This document shows positions 55,136 through 63,113 of a stretch of 64,000 bases of DNA, one piece after another. Within the stretch, counting starts at the first letter, position 1. Every line of letters begins with the position of its first letter. Where the stretch lies: positions 2,108,001-2,172,000 of the forward strand of contig NZ_AP024702.1 of NCBI RefSeq assembly GCF_037076345.1, in the 5' to 3' direction. The notes under the pieces were generated by a model. It was not told the origin of the DNA. It searched no databases and saw nothing but the letters and a program-made list of their open reading frames with translations. The translations under genes were made by a program, and so were the position numbers. The DNA is from Haloferula helveola (lineage in GTDB: Bacteria > Verrucomicrobiota > Verrucomicrobiia > Verrucomicrobiales > Akkermansiaceae).

Positions 55136-55552
55136 ATGAGCGAACCCTACCGGATTTTCTTTTCCCACGGAGGGGACGACAAATACATCGTCGACGAGTT
55201 TCTGGCGCCAAAGATCCGAATTCCCGGCGCCAGCGTGTTTCTCGACACGGGAAAGATCGAGTATGGTGACGACTTCCGCACCATGATCCTCCGGGAATTG
55301 GCCCGCTGCGACGAGCTACTGGTCCTTTTCACCAAATCATCCCTGCAACGGCCTTGGGTCCTCGCCGAAGTGGGAGCGACCCTGATCCGCGAAAAGCGAA
55401 TCGTCCCGATCCGCTACGGCCCCTCCGACTCGGAACTGCAGAAACTGGGTCTCATGTCCCTCCTTGGAAACAGCACGATCTTGAATCTGGAAGACTTCGA
55501 CACGTATATTTCCCAGCTTAAAAACCGAGTGAACGGAGGGTCCGATGTCTAA
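55136..55552 (+). CDS. TIR-domain protein (putative active TIR)
   Basis: A 138-residue protein that is essentially a single TIR domain: YRIFFSHGGDDKYIVDEF, VFLDTGKIEYGDDF, CDELLVLFTKSSLQRPWVLAE and IVPIRYG. Bacterial TIR domains of defence systems hydrolyse NAD+ or make cyclic ADP-ribose signals. The catalytic Glu is expected in W-V-x-x-E and is present as E78. Its last 8 bp overlap the next gene. Acting as the effector of a two-protein TIR pair is inference. Confidence 0.85.
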   Translation: MSEPYRIFFSHGGDDKYIVDEFLAPKIRIPGASVFLDTGKIEYGDDFRTMILRELARCDELLVLFTKSSLQRPWVLAEVGATLIREKRIVPIRYGPSDSELQKLGLMSLLGNSTILNLEDFDTYISQLKNRVNGGSDV

Positions 55553-56138
55553 GGTATTCATTTCATACTCGCGGGCAGACGTAGAAAAAGCCGAGGAACT
55601 GGCCGAGGCACTGGAGAAGGAAGGCATCGATTTCTTCCTCGACTCCACCGGCATCGTCGCCGGGCAGAGCTTCACGGACCAGCTCGGCCGCGAGCTCCTT
55701 GAGCAGGAAATCCGCAAGTCCGATGTCATAGCACTGCTTCTCTCCCACAATTCCAAACGAAGCCACTGGGTCGAGAAGGATTGGCAAACTGCGCTTGAGA
55801 GCAAAAAACTCGTCGTCCCGGTGTTACTGGACGAAGAAGGAACCGAGAACTGGGTTTGGCCCCTCGTCTCAGATCGCATGGTGTGGCACGCTACCGAAGA
55901 CCGGGACCTAGGGCAACTCGCCAAAGAGATTCGATGCTTCGAACCTACACTGACTGAGGCCGCAACGCCGCCAGAACCTGTCGCGGCCTGTGCAGAACCT
56001 CCTGCCGCATCAGCGGCCCCTTCAGCACCCGTTCCGAAGGCTTCTAAAGGCACGCTTACTGCCAAGCTTGTAGTGACTGCGCTGCTCTCCGCGGGCATCG
56101 GAGCCTTGGTGGTGTGGTTGATCATGCAAGGGAACTGA
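55545..56138 (+). CDS. TIR-domain protein with C-terminal membrane anchor
   Basis: A 197-residue protein. Residues 2-135 form a TIR domain (KVFISYSRADVEKAEELAEA, FFLDSTGIVAGQSF, VIALLLSHNSKRSHWVEKDW). At the catalytic position of W-V-x-x-E it has D79 (WVEKD), so activity is uncertain. A Pro/Ala-rich linker (about 138-165) leads to one hydrophobic helix (about 171-194, LVVTALLSAGIGALVVWLIM) at the C terminus, so the TIR domain would be tethered at the inner face of the membrane. The ATG overlaps the upstream gene, with a good ribosome site GGAGGG 5 bp before it. Confidence 0.85.
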   Translation: MSKVFISYSRADVEKAEELAEALEKEGIDFFLDSTGIVAGQSFTDQLGRELLEQEIRKSDVIALLLSHNSKRSHWVEKDWQTALESKKLVVPVLLDEEGTENWVWPLVSDRMVWHATEDRDLGQLAKEIRCFEPTLTEAATPPEPVAACAEPPAASAAPSAPVPKASKGTLTAKLVVTALLSAGIGALVVWLIMQGN

Positions 56139-56325
56139 GTGTCGCGCCCCGTCACGGACTACCAATAGTGCCCGGCGAGTGGTTGACGAGAGAGCGCCCA
56201 TCATGTGCCCCGGATTGCCGCTGGAAGCTGTTCGGATTAAACCTTCAAAGGTCACCGAATGACGCAAGGCTACCATAGGAGGCGTTCGCAGCAGACTCAA
56301 CGGCTATACACTCCGTAACGGCCGC

Positions 56326-56400
56326 TGGAGGCGGAGGTGGGAATCGAACCCACGAATGGAGGTTTTGCAAACCTCTGCCTTACCACTTGGCTACTCCGCC
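56326..56400 (-). tRNA. tRNA-Cys (GCA)
   Basis: On the minus strand the sequence starts GGCGGAGTAGCCAAGTGGTA and folds as a cloverleaf. The acceptor pairs GGCGGAG with CTCCGCC, the anticodon loop contains TTGCAAA (anticodon GCA), the T arm carries GGGTTCGAATCCC, and the CCA end is encoded (56326-56328). The defence island lies immediately 3' of it. Confidence 0.95.
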
Positions 56401-56542
56401 ATGACGCCTGCGGCGCGGGACGGGTTTGTTACGCGCCGTTCCGCGGGCTGTCAATGCCGGGCTTGGCCGGCCGGGTGGACCGTTCCGGAGCACGCCACGC
56501 GAATCGGATTGGCACCTCGGCGATTGCTGGTTTGCTCGGCGC

Positions 56543-57964
56543 ATGCCCGACGCCGTCCGCGAGCTCTACTCCGACCGACGCTACCCCGCCCTGAGCCACC
56601 CCGACGCTCATCCGGGCGTGTTGGCCGCGACCGCGCGCATCTCGGGCGTCCCGTCGCCGCCGCTTCCGGAGAGCTGCCGCATCCTCGACATCGGCTGCGG
56701 CTCTGGCCACCACCTGCTGCCGCTCGCCGAGCGGTTTCCCGAGAGCACGTTTCACGGCATCGATTTCTCCGACACCGCCATCCGCACCGCGCGGCGCCAT
56801 GCGGACGCCGCGGGACTGAAGAACATCTCCTTCGAACATGCGGACCTCGCCGAATGGGATCCCGGCGACTCGTCCTTCGACTATGTCCTCGCCCACGGAA
56901 TGCTTTCTTCGGTCGGTGACGAAACGAAGGCCGCCCTGCTGAAACTGATCCAGCAGTCGCTCGCCCCCGACGGCGTCGCGTGCATTTCCTACCACACCCT
57001 CCCGGGATGGTCGCTGCGGCAGGAAGTCGCCGCGATGGTCAAGGCTCTCCCCGAGCTGGGCAGCGACGCTTCGGCCATTCTGAAAACGCTGGCCGAGTCG
57101 GCAAGAGACGGAGGCACTCCTTACACCGCCCACCTCGCATCGATTTGCGAAAGCATGCACGCCAAGGGCGGCGAGTTGCTCGCATTCGACGAACTCGCGC
57201 CGGTGTGTGATCCGCTGCACTTCGGCCAGGTGATCCAGTGGACGGGCCAGCAGCAGCTCCGCTACCTCGGCGAAGCCACCCTGCCCGGCAACCTGCCGCC
57301 GGGACTCGATCCGGGCGCGCTGGCCAAGCTCCAACCGCTCGCTTCCGATCCGGTACGCTTCCAGCAAACCCTCGACCTGCTTTCCGGCCGAACCGAACGC
57401 ACCAGCCTGTTCTGCCACGCGTCGCTCGCGCTCGACACGGAAACCACGACATCCGTCGTACTTCACTTCTCGGCGCGTCTCGCCATCCACCCGCTGCCGA
57501 TGAAAACGGTCCACGGCGAGATCCTCGAACTCTTCCACGCGGCGCTGACCGCGGCCTGGCCATCGACCCGTCCGGTCACCGAGCTGATGGAGGAATGCGC
57601 GAGCCGGCTGGGACCCCGCTGGGATCCGGCTCGCGGCGCCAAAACCATCGCCGACTGGCTCTACCAAGCGGCGAGACTCGGCTGGGTCGAGCTCCGGACC
57701 GACGCGATCCAAGCCGACCCGAAATCGACGGCACGCCCGCGCCTTTCCCCGCTCAATCTCGAATTCGCCCGCAGCCGGACGGCGCTGGTCGATGGCTTCC
57801 ACCGGAGTTGCGGATTTCCCGACAGCCATTGGCAGATCGCCGCGGCGCTCGACGGTTCCCGCTCGGTGGCGGAGGTCACCGCGCTTGCCCGGGATCACGC
57901 TCCGGACCTCGATGTTGAGCCATGGCTCCGGCACTTGGCGTCCCGCGGACTGCTTGTGGATTAG
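56543..57964 (+). CDS. SAM-dependent methyltransferase with regulatory domain
   Basis: A 473-residue class I methyltransferase. The SAM-binding motif is ILDIGCGSGHHLLPLA (residues 46-61), followed by FHGIDFSDTAI and FDYVLAHGMLSSV. The large C-terminal half matches the 'methyltransferase regulatory domain' architecture (TAHLASICESMHAKGG, GELLAFDEL). The ATG at 56543 is chosen; the frame running back to 56426 crosses the region next to the tRNA. The substrate is not known. Confidence 0.85.
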   Translation: MPDAVRELYSDRRYPALSHPDAHPGVLAATARISGVPSPPLPESCRILDIGCGSGHHLLPLAERFPESTFHGIDFSDTAIRTARRHADAAGLKNISFEHADLAEWDPGDSSFDYVLAHGMLSSVGDETKAALLKLIQQSLAPDGVACISYHTLPGWSLRQEVAAMVKALPELGSDASAILKTLAESARDGGTPYTAHLASICESMHAKGGELLAFDELAPVCDPLHFGQVIQWTGQQQLRYLGEATLPGNLPPGLDPGALAKLQPLASDPVRFQQTLDLLSGRTERTSLFCHASLALDTETTTSVVLHFSARLAIHPLPMKTVHGEILELFHAALTAAWPSTRPVTELMEECASRLGPRWDPARGAKTIADWLYQAARLGWVELRTDAIQADPKSTARPRLSPLNLEFARSRTALVDGFHRSCGFPDSHWQIAAALDGSRSVAEVTALARDHAPDLDVEPWLRHLASRGLLVD

Positions 57965-58024
57965 CAAGTGGGGCAACTTGCTTTTCCCTCGACTTCATCG
58001 GATTCGGCCCGAGCCTTCCCGCCG

Positions 58025-58990
58025 ATGAAAATCAAACCAATCCTGCTCGCCGCGGCATGCGCGGCAACCCTTGGTCAGGCCCTCGCCGGCGGCGAAGGCT
58101 GGACCCATGACTTCGCCGCCGCCAAGAAACAGGCCGCCGAAGAGGACAAGAGTCTGCTTATCGACTTCACCGGCTCCGACTGGTGTGGCTGGTGCATCAA
58201 GCTTAACGAGGAAGTCTTTCAGCACGACCCCTTCAAGGAAGGCGTGAAGGACAAGTTCGTGCTCGTGGAACTCGATTTCCTCCGCGACAAGTCGAAGCTC
58301 TCGGAAGAGACCCAGAAGCAGAATGAGGAGCTCCAGAGCGAATACGGCATCAAGGGTTTCCCGACGATCCTGCTGACCGACGCCGAGGGCAAACCCTTCG
58401 CCCGCACCGGCTATCAGCAAGGCGGCCCGGAGAAGTATGTGAAGCACCTCGATGAACTGCTTGAAGCCCGCAAGACCCGCGACGAGGCCTTCGCCAAGGC
58501 CGAGAAGTCGGAAGGCGTCGACAAGGCCAAGGCTCTGGTCGAGGCCCTCAACGCGATGGGACTCGAAGACGAAATGGTCGCCTCCTTCTACGGCGACACG
58601 ATCGAGACGATCAAAGCGGCCGACCCGGAAGACGAGACCGGCTTCGTGAAGCAGATCGAGATGAAGCAGAAGTTCGGCAAGTTCGAGTCCGAGCTGAACA
58701 ACTTCGCCCGCGCCCGTGACCACGAGAAGGCGCTGGCTCACGTCGACGAAACACTCGCTTCGGGCGAGTTCGAAGGCGAACAGAAGCAGCAGGTCGCGCT
58801 CTACAAGGGCATGATCCTCGCCCAGCAGCAGGAGTTCGACGCCGCCCTCAAGGCGATGGACGAAGCCAAGGAAATCGCCCCGGACAGCGAACTCGCGGGC
58901 CGGATCGAGGACTTCAAGGGCCGCATCTCGCAGATGCAGGCTCAGGTGGAGGCCAGCAAGGCCGACGAAAAGGGCGATTCGGACGAGTAA
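58025..58990 (+). CDS. Exported thioredoxin-like protein with helical C-terminal domain
   Basis: A 321-residue periplasmic protein. A signal peptide (PILLAAACAATLGQALA) precedes a thioredoxin fold with redox site W53-C-G-W-C57, as in DsbD-gamma/thioredoxin_7-like proteins, and the cis-Pro GFPTILLTD. The C-terminal ~180 residues are charged, mostly helical, and include a TPR-like unit (VALYKGMILAQQQEFDAALK). It probably reduces or protects envelope thiols. A strong terminator follows at 59016. Confidence 0.85.
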   Translation: MKIKPILLAAACAATLGQALAGGEGWTHDFAAAKKQAAEEDKSLLIDFTGSDWCGWCIKLNEEVFQHDPFKEGVKDKFVLVELDFLRDKSKLSEETQKQNEELQSEYGIKGFPTILLTDAEGKPFARTGYQQGGPEKYVKHLDELLEARKTRDEAFAKAEKSEGVDKAKALVEALNAMGLEDEMVASFYGDTIETIKAADPEDETGFVKQIEMKQKFGKFESELNNFARARDHEKALAHVDETLASGEFEGEQKQQVALYKGMILAQQQEFDAALKAMDEAKEIAPDSELAGRIEDFKGRISQMQAQVEASKADEKGDSDE

Positions 58991-59015
58991 TCGCCTCACC
59001 CACCAACTATTTTCC

Positions 59016-59048
59016 AGCGCCGCCGGACCGTGTCCGGCGGCGCTTTTT
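59016..59048 (+). terminator. Strong intrinsic terminator
   Basis: AGCGCCGCCGGAC (59016-59028) pairs fully with GTCCGGCGGCGCT (59032-59044) across a 3-base loop, and is followed by a run of T. It ends the thioredoxin gene before recA. Confidence 0.9.
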
Positions 59049-59086
59049 CGTGCCAATGCTTAAGAAATCCGAAATTGGCTCGTTTT

Positions 59087-59100
59087 TGTTCAAGAGAACA
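59087..59100. promoter_or_regulatory. Putative LexA (SOS) box upstream of recA
   Basis: TGTTC-AAGA-GAACA is a perfect inverted repeat 48 bp before the recA start. It matches the TGTTC-N4-GAACA form that I recall for verrucomicrobial LexA. Confidence 0.75.
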
Positions 59101-59147
59101 TCTTTTCTCAATTGACCTTCGACGGCGGATCTGCGACACGGTTCGCC

Positions 59148-60176
59148 ATGCCAAAGACCGCTGATCCCTCCGAAAAGCTTGCTGACGCCCGCAAACGCAA
59201 CCTCGACCTGGCCATCTCCCAGATTCAGAAGGAGTTCGGCGAAGCCGCCATCATGCGGATGGGCGACGAACACCGCGTCGACGTCGATGTCATCCCTACC
59301 GGCAATCTGGTCATCGACCGCGCTCTAGGTGTCGGCGGCTTCCCCCGCGGCCGGATCATCGAGGTTTTCGGCCCGGAATCGTCGGGTAAGACGACCCTCA
59401 CGCTCACCGCGATCGCCCAGGCCCAGAAAAAGGGCGGCCTAGCGGCATTCATCGACGTCGAGCACGCTCTCGACCCCCAGTATGCGCAAAAGCTCGGCGT
59501 CAATCTGGATGACCTCCTCGTTTCCCAGCCGAACTCCGGCGAGGAAGCCCTGCAGATCTGTGAAACGCTGGTTCGCTCCAATGCAATCGACGTCATCGTG
59601 CTCGACTCGGTCGCGGCTCTGGTGACGAAGCAGGAACTCGATGGCGAGATCGGCGATTCAACCGTCGGCACCCAAGCCCGCCTGATGAGCGCCGCGATGC
59701 GCAAGCTGACCGCCCTGATTTCCAAAGCCCGCACGGTCTGCATCTTCACCAACCAGATCCGGGAGAAGATCGGCGTGATGTTCGGCAATCCGGAGACCAC
59801 CCCGGGCGGCCGCGCGCTGAAGTTCTTCTCCTCAGTCCGGGTCGACATCCGCCGCATCGGCCAGATCAAGGCGACGGATGGCACCGTTCAGGGCAACCGG
59901 ACCAAGATCAAGATCGTGAAGAACAAGGTCGCCCCGCCCTTCACGACTTGCGAGTTCGACATCATGTACAACGAGGGGATCTCCTCGACCGGCTCGTTGC
60001 TCGATCTCGCCCTCGAGTTCGATCTCATCCAGAAGCGCGGGTCGTGGTTCGCCTACAACGGCGAACAGCTTGCCCAAGGCCGTGACGCGGCCAAGCAGGC
60101 TCTCAAGGACAACGAAGAGCTCTTCACCGAGCTCTCCGACAAGGTTCGCGAGAAGCTCGACGCCGCGAAGGAGTAA
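59148..60176 (+). CDS. recA: Recombinase RecA
   Basis: A 342-residue RecA, the DNA strand-exchange ATPase and SOS coprotease. Walker A is GPESSGKT (75-82). Also present are [12 protein letters not shown], Walker [11 protein letters not shown] and the L2-region element [20 protein letters not shown]. The ATG at 59148 is chosen; a TTG-initiated frame at 59112 would add residues absent from RecA. Upstream lies a LexA-type box and downstream a terminator. Confidence 0.97.
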   Translation: MPKTADPSEKLADARKRNLDLAISQIQKEFGEAAIMRMGDEHRVDVDVIPTGNLVIDRALGVGGFPRGRIIEVFGPESSGKTTLTLTAIAQAQKKGGLAAFIDVEHALDPQYAQKLGVNLDDLLVSQPNSGEEALQICETLVRSNAIDVIVLDSVAALVTKQELDGEIGDSTVGTQARLMSAAMRKLTALISKARTVCIFTNQIREKIGVMFGNPETTPGGRALKFFSSVRVDIRRIGQIKATDGTVQGNRTKIKIVKNKVAPPFTTCEFDIMYNEGISSTGSLLDLALEFDLIQKRGSWFAYNGEQLAQGRDAAKQALKDNEELFTELSDKVREKLDAAKE

Positions 60177-60211
60177 CGCGGGGCTTTGTGTTTGTCTGAT
60201 TCGTGTTCGAG

Positions 60212-60236
60212 ATGCCCGCCGAAAGGCGGGCATTTT
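60212..60236 (+). terminator. recA terminator
   Basis: ATGCCCGCC-GAAA-GGCGGGCAT followed by TTT, 35 bp after the recA stop. Confidence 0.85.
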
Positions 60237-60255
60237 CGTGCCGGGGTTGCGGAGC

Positions 60256-60278
60256 GGACCGCGCGAGCCTATTCGCGC
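60256..60278 (+). repeat. 23-bp palindromic motif, copy 4
   Basis: GGACCGCGCGA-GCCTAT-TCGCGC. It pairs with an inverted copy at 60391-60413. Confidence 0.78.
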
Positions 60279-60390
60279 ACGGCGGTTACGACCCGCTTGC
60301 CAACCCCGATCACGGAAGGGTGCGCGTTCCAGTCCACTTTCACGGGGGGTTCCCGGCGACCCGGACGATCATCTCTCCCGGGGCTCCGGG

Positions 60391-60413
60391 GCGCGAGTGG
60401 GCTCGCGCGGTCC
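60391..60413 (-). repeat. 23-bp palindromic motif, copy 5 (inverted)
   Basis: On the minus strand: GGACCGCGCGA-GCCCAC-TCGCGC. The pair with copy 4 spans about 158 bp. Confidence 0.78.
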
Positions 60414-60490
60414 GGGCCAAGCACCAGAATACCCGCAGACTTGAATTCACCTGAGTGTCGGGAGAATGGTTCGGACGGATCCGAACGTGC

Positions 60491-60700
60491 AGCCCCGAAG
60501 GGGCGACGGCATTTAGCCACGGGGTTCACCCCGTGGAAGCGTTGGAAACGGAATCCGTAGCCCCGCGAGGGGCGTGGGCGAGGCGCTACGGGCAGGTGGT
60601 TCAAGTCTCCGCCTACGCCCCTCGCGGGGCTCAATCATCTTCCGAACCGGGGAACCACGGGGTGAACCCCGTGGCTAAATGCCGTCGCCCCTTCGGGGCT
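60491..60700. repeat. Composite palindrome family, full copy E
   Basis: Same P-Q-R-R'-Q'-P' order as 36254-36464: P starts AGCCCCGAAGGGGCGACGGC, Q is CCACGGGGTTCACCCCGTGG (60517-60536), R starts at 60559, R' at 60610, Q' at 60655-60674, and P' ends GCCCCTTCGGGGCT at 60700. Length is 210 bp. Outer arms are near-perfect complements over about 46 bp. Confidence 0.88.
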
Positions 60701-60715
60701 CTCGAGATTTCGGAA

Positions 60716-60824
60716 CACCTGCCACCTGCCACCTGCCACCTGCCACCTGCCACCTGCCACCTGCCACCTGCCACCTGCCACCTGCCACCTGCCACCTGCC
60801 ACCTGCCACCTGCCACCTGCCACC
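60716..60824. repeat. 7-bp minisatellite (GCCACCT)n
   Basis: About 14 full tandem copies of GCCACCT with partial copies at each end, ending 20 bp before the uvrB stop codon. Units are identical, which implies recent slippage. Frames through it encode PPATCHL repeats that are not real proteins. Confidence 0.92.
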
Positions 60825-60843
60825 AGCCACTTCGGCTGGCCGG

Positions 60844-63000
60844 TCACTTCCGATACCTCACCTTCTTCTTCGCCGGCTTGGCGCTGCCGTCCTTCAACTG
60901 GGCAATCTGGTCCCGTAGGTGCGCGGCTCGCTCGAACTCGAGCTTGGCCGCGGCATCGCGCATCTCCTTCTCAAGCTCCGCGATGACCCGGACCTTGTCG
61001 TAAACCTCCTCGTCTTCCGCCACCAGCGAGCGGCTGAGCTTTTCAGCCCCTTCCTTCTGGTTCGAATACAATTGCAGGCTCTCCTGCACCGCACGCTTCA
61101 CGCTCTGCGGAGTGATCCCGTGCTCCTCGTTGTGCTCCTGTTGACGGGTGCGACGGTACTCGGTCACATCGAGCAACTTCTGGATCGAGTCGGTGACCTC
61201 GTCACAGAACAACACACACTTCCCGTTGAGATGCCGCGCCGCCCGGCCGGCTGTCTGGATCAGGCTCGTCTCGTTCCGAAGGAAGCCTTCCTTGTCGGCA
61301 TCGAGGATGCAGACCAGTGAAACCTCGGGCAAATCGAGTCCCTCACGAAGCAGGTTGATCCCAACCAGAATGTCGAACTCCGCCGCCCGCAGCTGGCGCA
61401 GAATTTCCACACGCTCGACCGCATCGATATCGGCGTGGATGTAGCGCACCTTGAGACCGACGTTCTGCAGATACTCCGACAGATCCTCCGCGGTCTTCTT
61501 CGTCAAGGTGGTCACCAGCACCCTCTCCCCGATCTCGATCCGCTGGCGGCACAGCTCGATCGTCTCGTCGATCTGGCCTTTCAGCGGCCGCAGTTCGAGG
61601 ACCGGATCCAACAATCCTGTCGGCCGGATGATCTGCTCGACCACCAACGGCTTCCCGGGCCGGGTCGGATCGAATGCCTCGACCGGCTCGGCACTTCCGC
61701 TCGGAATGATGTTCATCCGCTTGAGGTCGAAAGGCGTGAAACCACGGTCGTCCTTGCGACCCTTGACCGGAATGAAGCTCCGGTTGTCGGCGCGTGAGTT
61801 GACCATCTCGAACGGCCCCGGCGTCGCCGAGACGTAGAGTCGCTGCCGCGTCATCTTCATGAACTCATCGAACCGCAAAGGCCGGTTGTCGAGCGCGCTC
61901 GGAAGGCGAAATCCGTGATCCACCAGCACCGTCTTCCGACTACGGTCTCCCTCGTACATGCCCCCGACCTGCGGAATGGTCACATGACTCTCGTCGATCA
62001 GCGTCAGGTAGTCGTCGGGAAAGAAGTCGAGCAAGGTGTAGGGCCTCGCTCCCGGCGGGCGGCCGGTCAGGTGGCGCGAGTAATTCTCGATCCCCTGGCA
62101 AAATCCCATCTCGCGCATCATCTCGATGTCGTAGTCGGTCCGCATCCGCAGCCGCTGCGCCTCGATCAGCTTGCCCTGGCTCTCGAACTCCGCGACCCGC
62201 GCGTCGGCCTCCTTCCGGATCTCGACGATCGCCTTCTTCATCTTGTCGCCCGGCGTCACGAACTGCTTCGCCGGAAAGAAGGTGTAGCGATCGACCGCCT
62301 CGATCATCGAGCCGGTGAGGGTGTCGATGGTGGTGATCCGGTCGATCTCGTCGCCGAAGAACTCGACCCTAACCGCGGTCTCGTCGAGGTAGGCCGGATG
62401 CACTTCCACGACGTCGCCACGCACCCGGAACTTTCCTCGGCCGAAAGCGATGTCGTTACGCTCGAAGAGCAGCCCGACAAGGCTCTCCAGCAGCTCGTCG
62501 CGGCCGATCTCCTGGCCGACCCAGACCGGGATCATCATGCCCTCGTAGTCCTCGGGCGAGCCCAAGCCGTAGATGCAGCTGACCGAGGCGATCACAATGG
62601 TGTCCTCGCGAGTGAGCAGCGACCCCATCGACGACAGCCGCAGGCGCTCGATCTCGTCGTTGATCGACGAGTCTTTCTCAATGTAGGTGTCGGTCCGCGG
62701 AATGTAGGCCTCCGGCTGGTAGTAATCGAAGTAGCTGACGAAGTACTCGACCGCGTTGTGCGGGAAGAAATTCTTGAACTCCGAGTAGAGCTGCGCCGCC
62801 AGCGTCTTGTTGTGGCTCATGATCAGCGCCGGCTTGCCGATCCGCTCGATCACCGAGGCCATGGTATAGGTCTTCCCCGAACCGGTCACGCCGAGCAGCG
62901 TCTGGTGCGGGTTGCCGGCCTCGATCGACTTCACCAGCTTCTCGATTGCCTGCCCCTGGTCGCCCTGCGGCCGGTAATCGCTGACCAACTGAAATGCCAT
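60844..63000 (-). CDS. uvrB: Excinuclease ABC subunit B (UvrB)
   Basis: A 718-residue damage-verifying helicase-like subunit of nucleotide excision repair. Walker A is GVTGSGKT (37-44), the beta-hairpin region is YFVSYFDYYQPEAYIP, and later motifs are LLDFFPDDYLTLIDESH, YVSATPG, LVTTLTKKTAEDL, LVGINLLREGLD and QTAGRAARH; the C terminus has a UVR domain. Between SATPG and IIRPTGLLDP there are about 61 residues, against about 14 in Escherichia coli, so there is an insertion of roughly 47. The ATG at 63000 is chosen; the frame to 63105 lacks homology. Confidence 0.96.
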   Translation of the reverse strand: MAFQLVSDYRPQGDQGQAIEKLVKSIEAGNPHQTLLGVTGSGKTYTMASVIERIGKPALIMSHNKTLAAQLYSEFKNFFPHNAVEYFVSYFDYYQPEAYIPRTDTYIEKDSSINDEIERLRLSSMGSLLTREDTIVIASVSCIYGLGSPEDYEGMMIPVWVGQEIGRDELLESLVGLLFERNDIAFGRGKFRVRGDVVEVHPAYLDETAVRVEFFGDEIDRITTIDTLTGSMIEAVDRYTFFPAKQFVTPGDKMKKAIVEIRKEADARVAEFESQGKLIEAQRLRMRTDYDIEMMREMGFCQGIENYSRHLTGRPPGARPYTLLDFFPDDYLTLIDESHVTIPQVGGMYEGDRSRKTVLVDHGFRLPSALDNRPLRFDEFMKMTRQRLYVSATPGPFEMVNSRADNRSFIPVKGRKDDRGFTPFDLKRMNIIPSGSAEPVEAFDPTRPGKPLVVEQIIRPTGLLDPVLELRPLKGQIDETIELCRQRIEIGERVLVTTLTKKTAEDLSEYLQNVGLKVRYIHADIDAVERVEILRQLRAAEFDILVGINLLREGLDLPEVSLVCILDADKEGFLRNETSLIQTAGRAARHLNGKCVLFCDEVTDSIQKLLDVTEYRRTRQQEHNEEHGITPQSVKRAVQESLQLYSNQKEGAEKLSRSLVAEDEEVYDKVRVIAELEKEMRDAAAKLEFERAAHLRDQIAQLKDGSAKPAKKKVRYRK

Positions 63001-63113
63001 CGCCGTTTCTCTAGGGCCGATCCGCTCCGCCCGCAAGCGACACAGCCCGCCGGAAAGGAGCTCGCCATTCGGGCATTGTGCACTGGCCGGGTTTCCGGCA
63101 AGCATTCCGCCGA

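Larger units (their letters stand above)
60177..60843. other. Repeat-dense region between recA and uvrB
   Basis: About 667 bp without a gene. It contains the recA terminator (60212-60236), an inverted pair of the 23-bp motif (60256-60278 and 60391-60413), a full composite palindrome (60491-60700) and a 7-bp tandem array (60716-60824). Frames that cross it are repeat translations. Confidence 0.8.

Noticed and set aside
42823-56138. BREX, Zorya or type I restriction system
   Set aside because: No PglZ, BrxC, ZorAB, HsdR or HsdS features are present; DrmA/DrmB hallmarks point to DISARM.
60716-60824. Possible CRISPR array
   Set aside because: The units are 7 bp, contiguous and without spacers; no cas genes are nearby.
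60455-61003. Open frame of 182 codons through the composite palindrome and minisatellite
   Set aside because: Its protein is only repeat translation (SPEGATAFSHGVHPV, then PPATCHL units) and it overlaps uvrB antisense.
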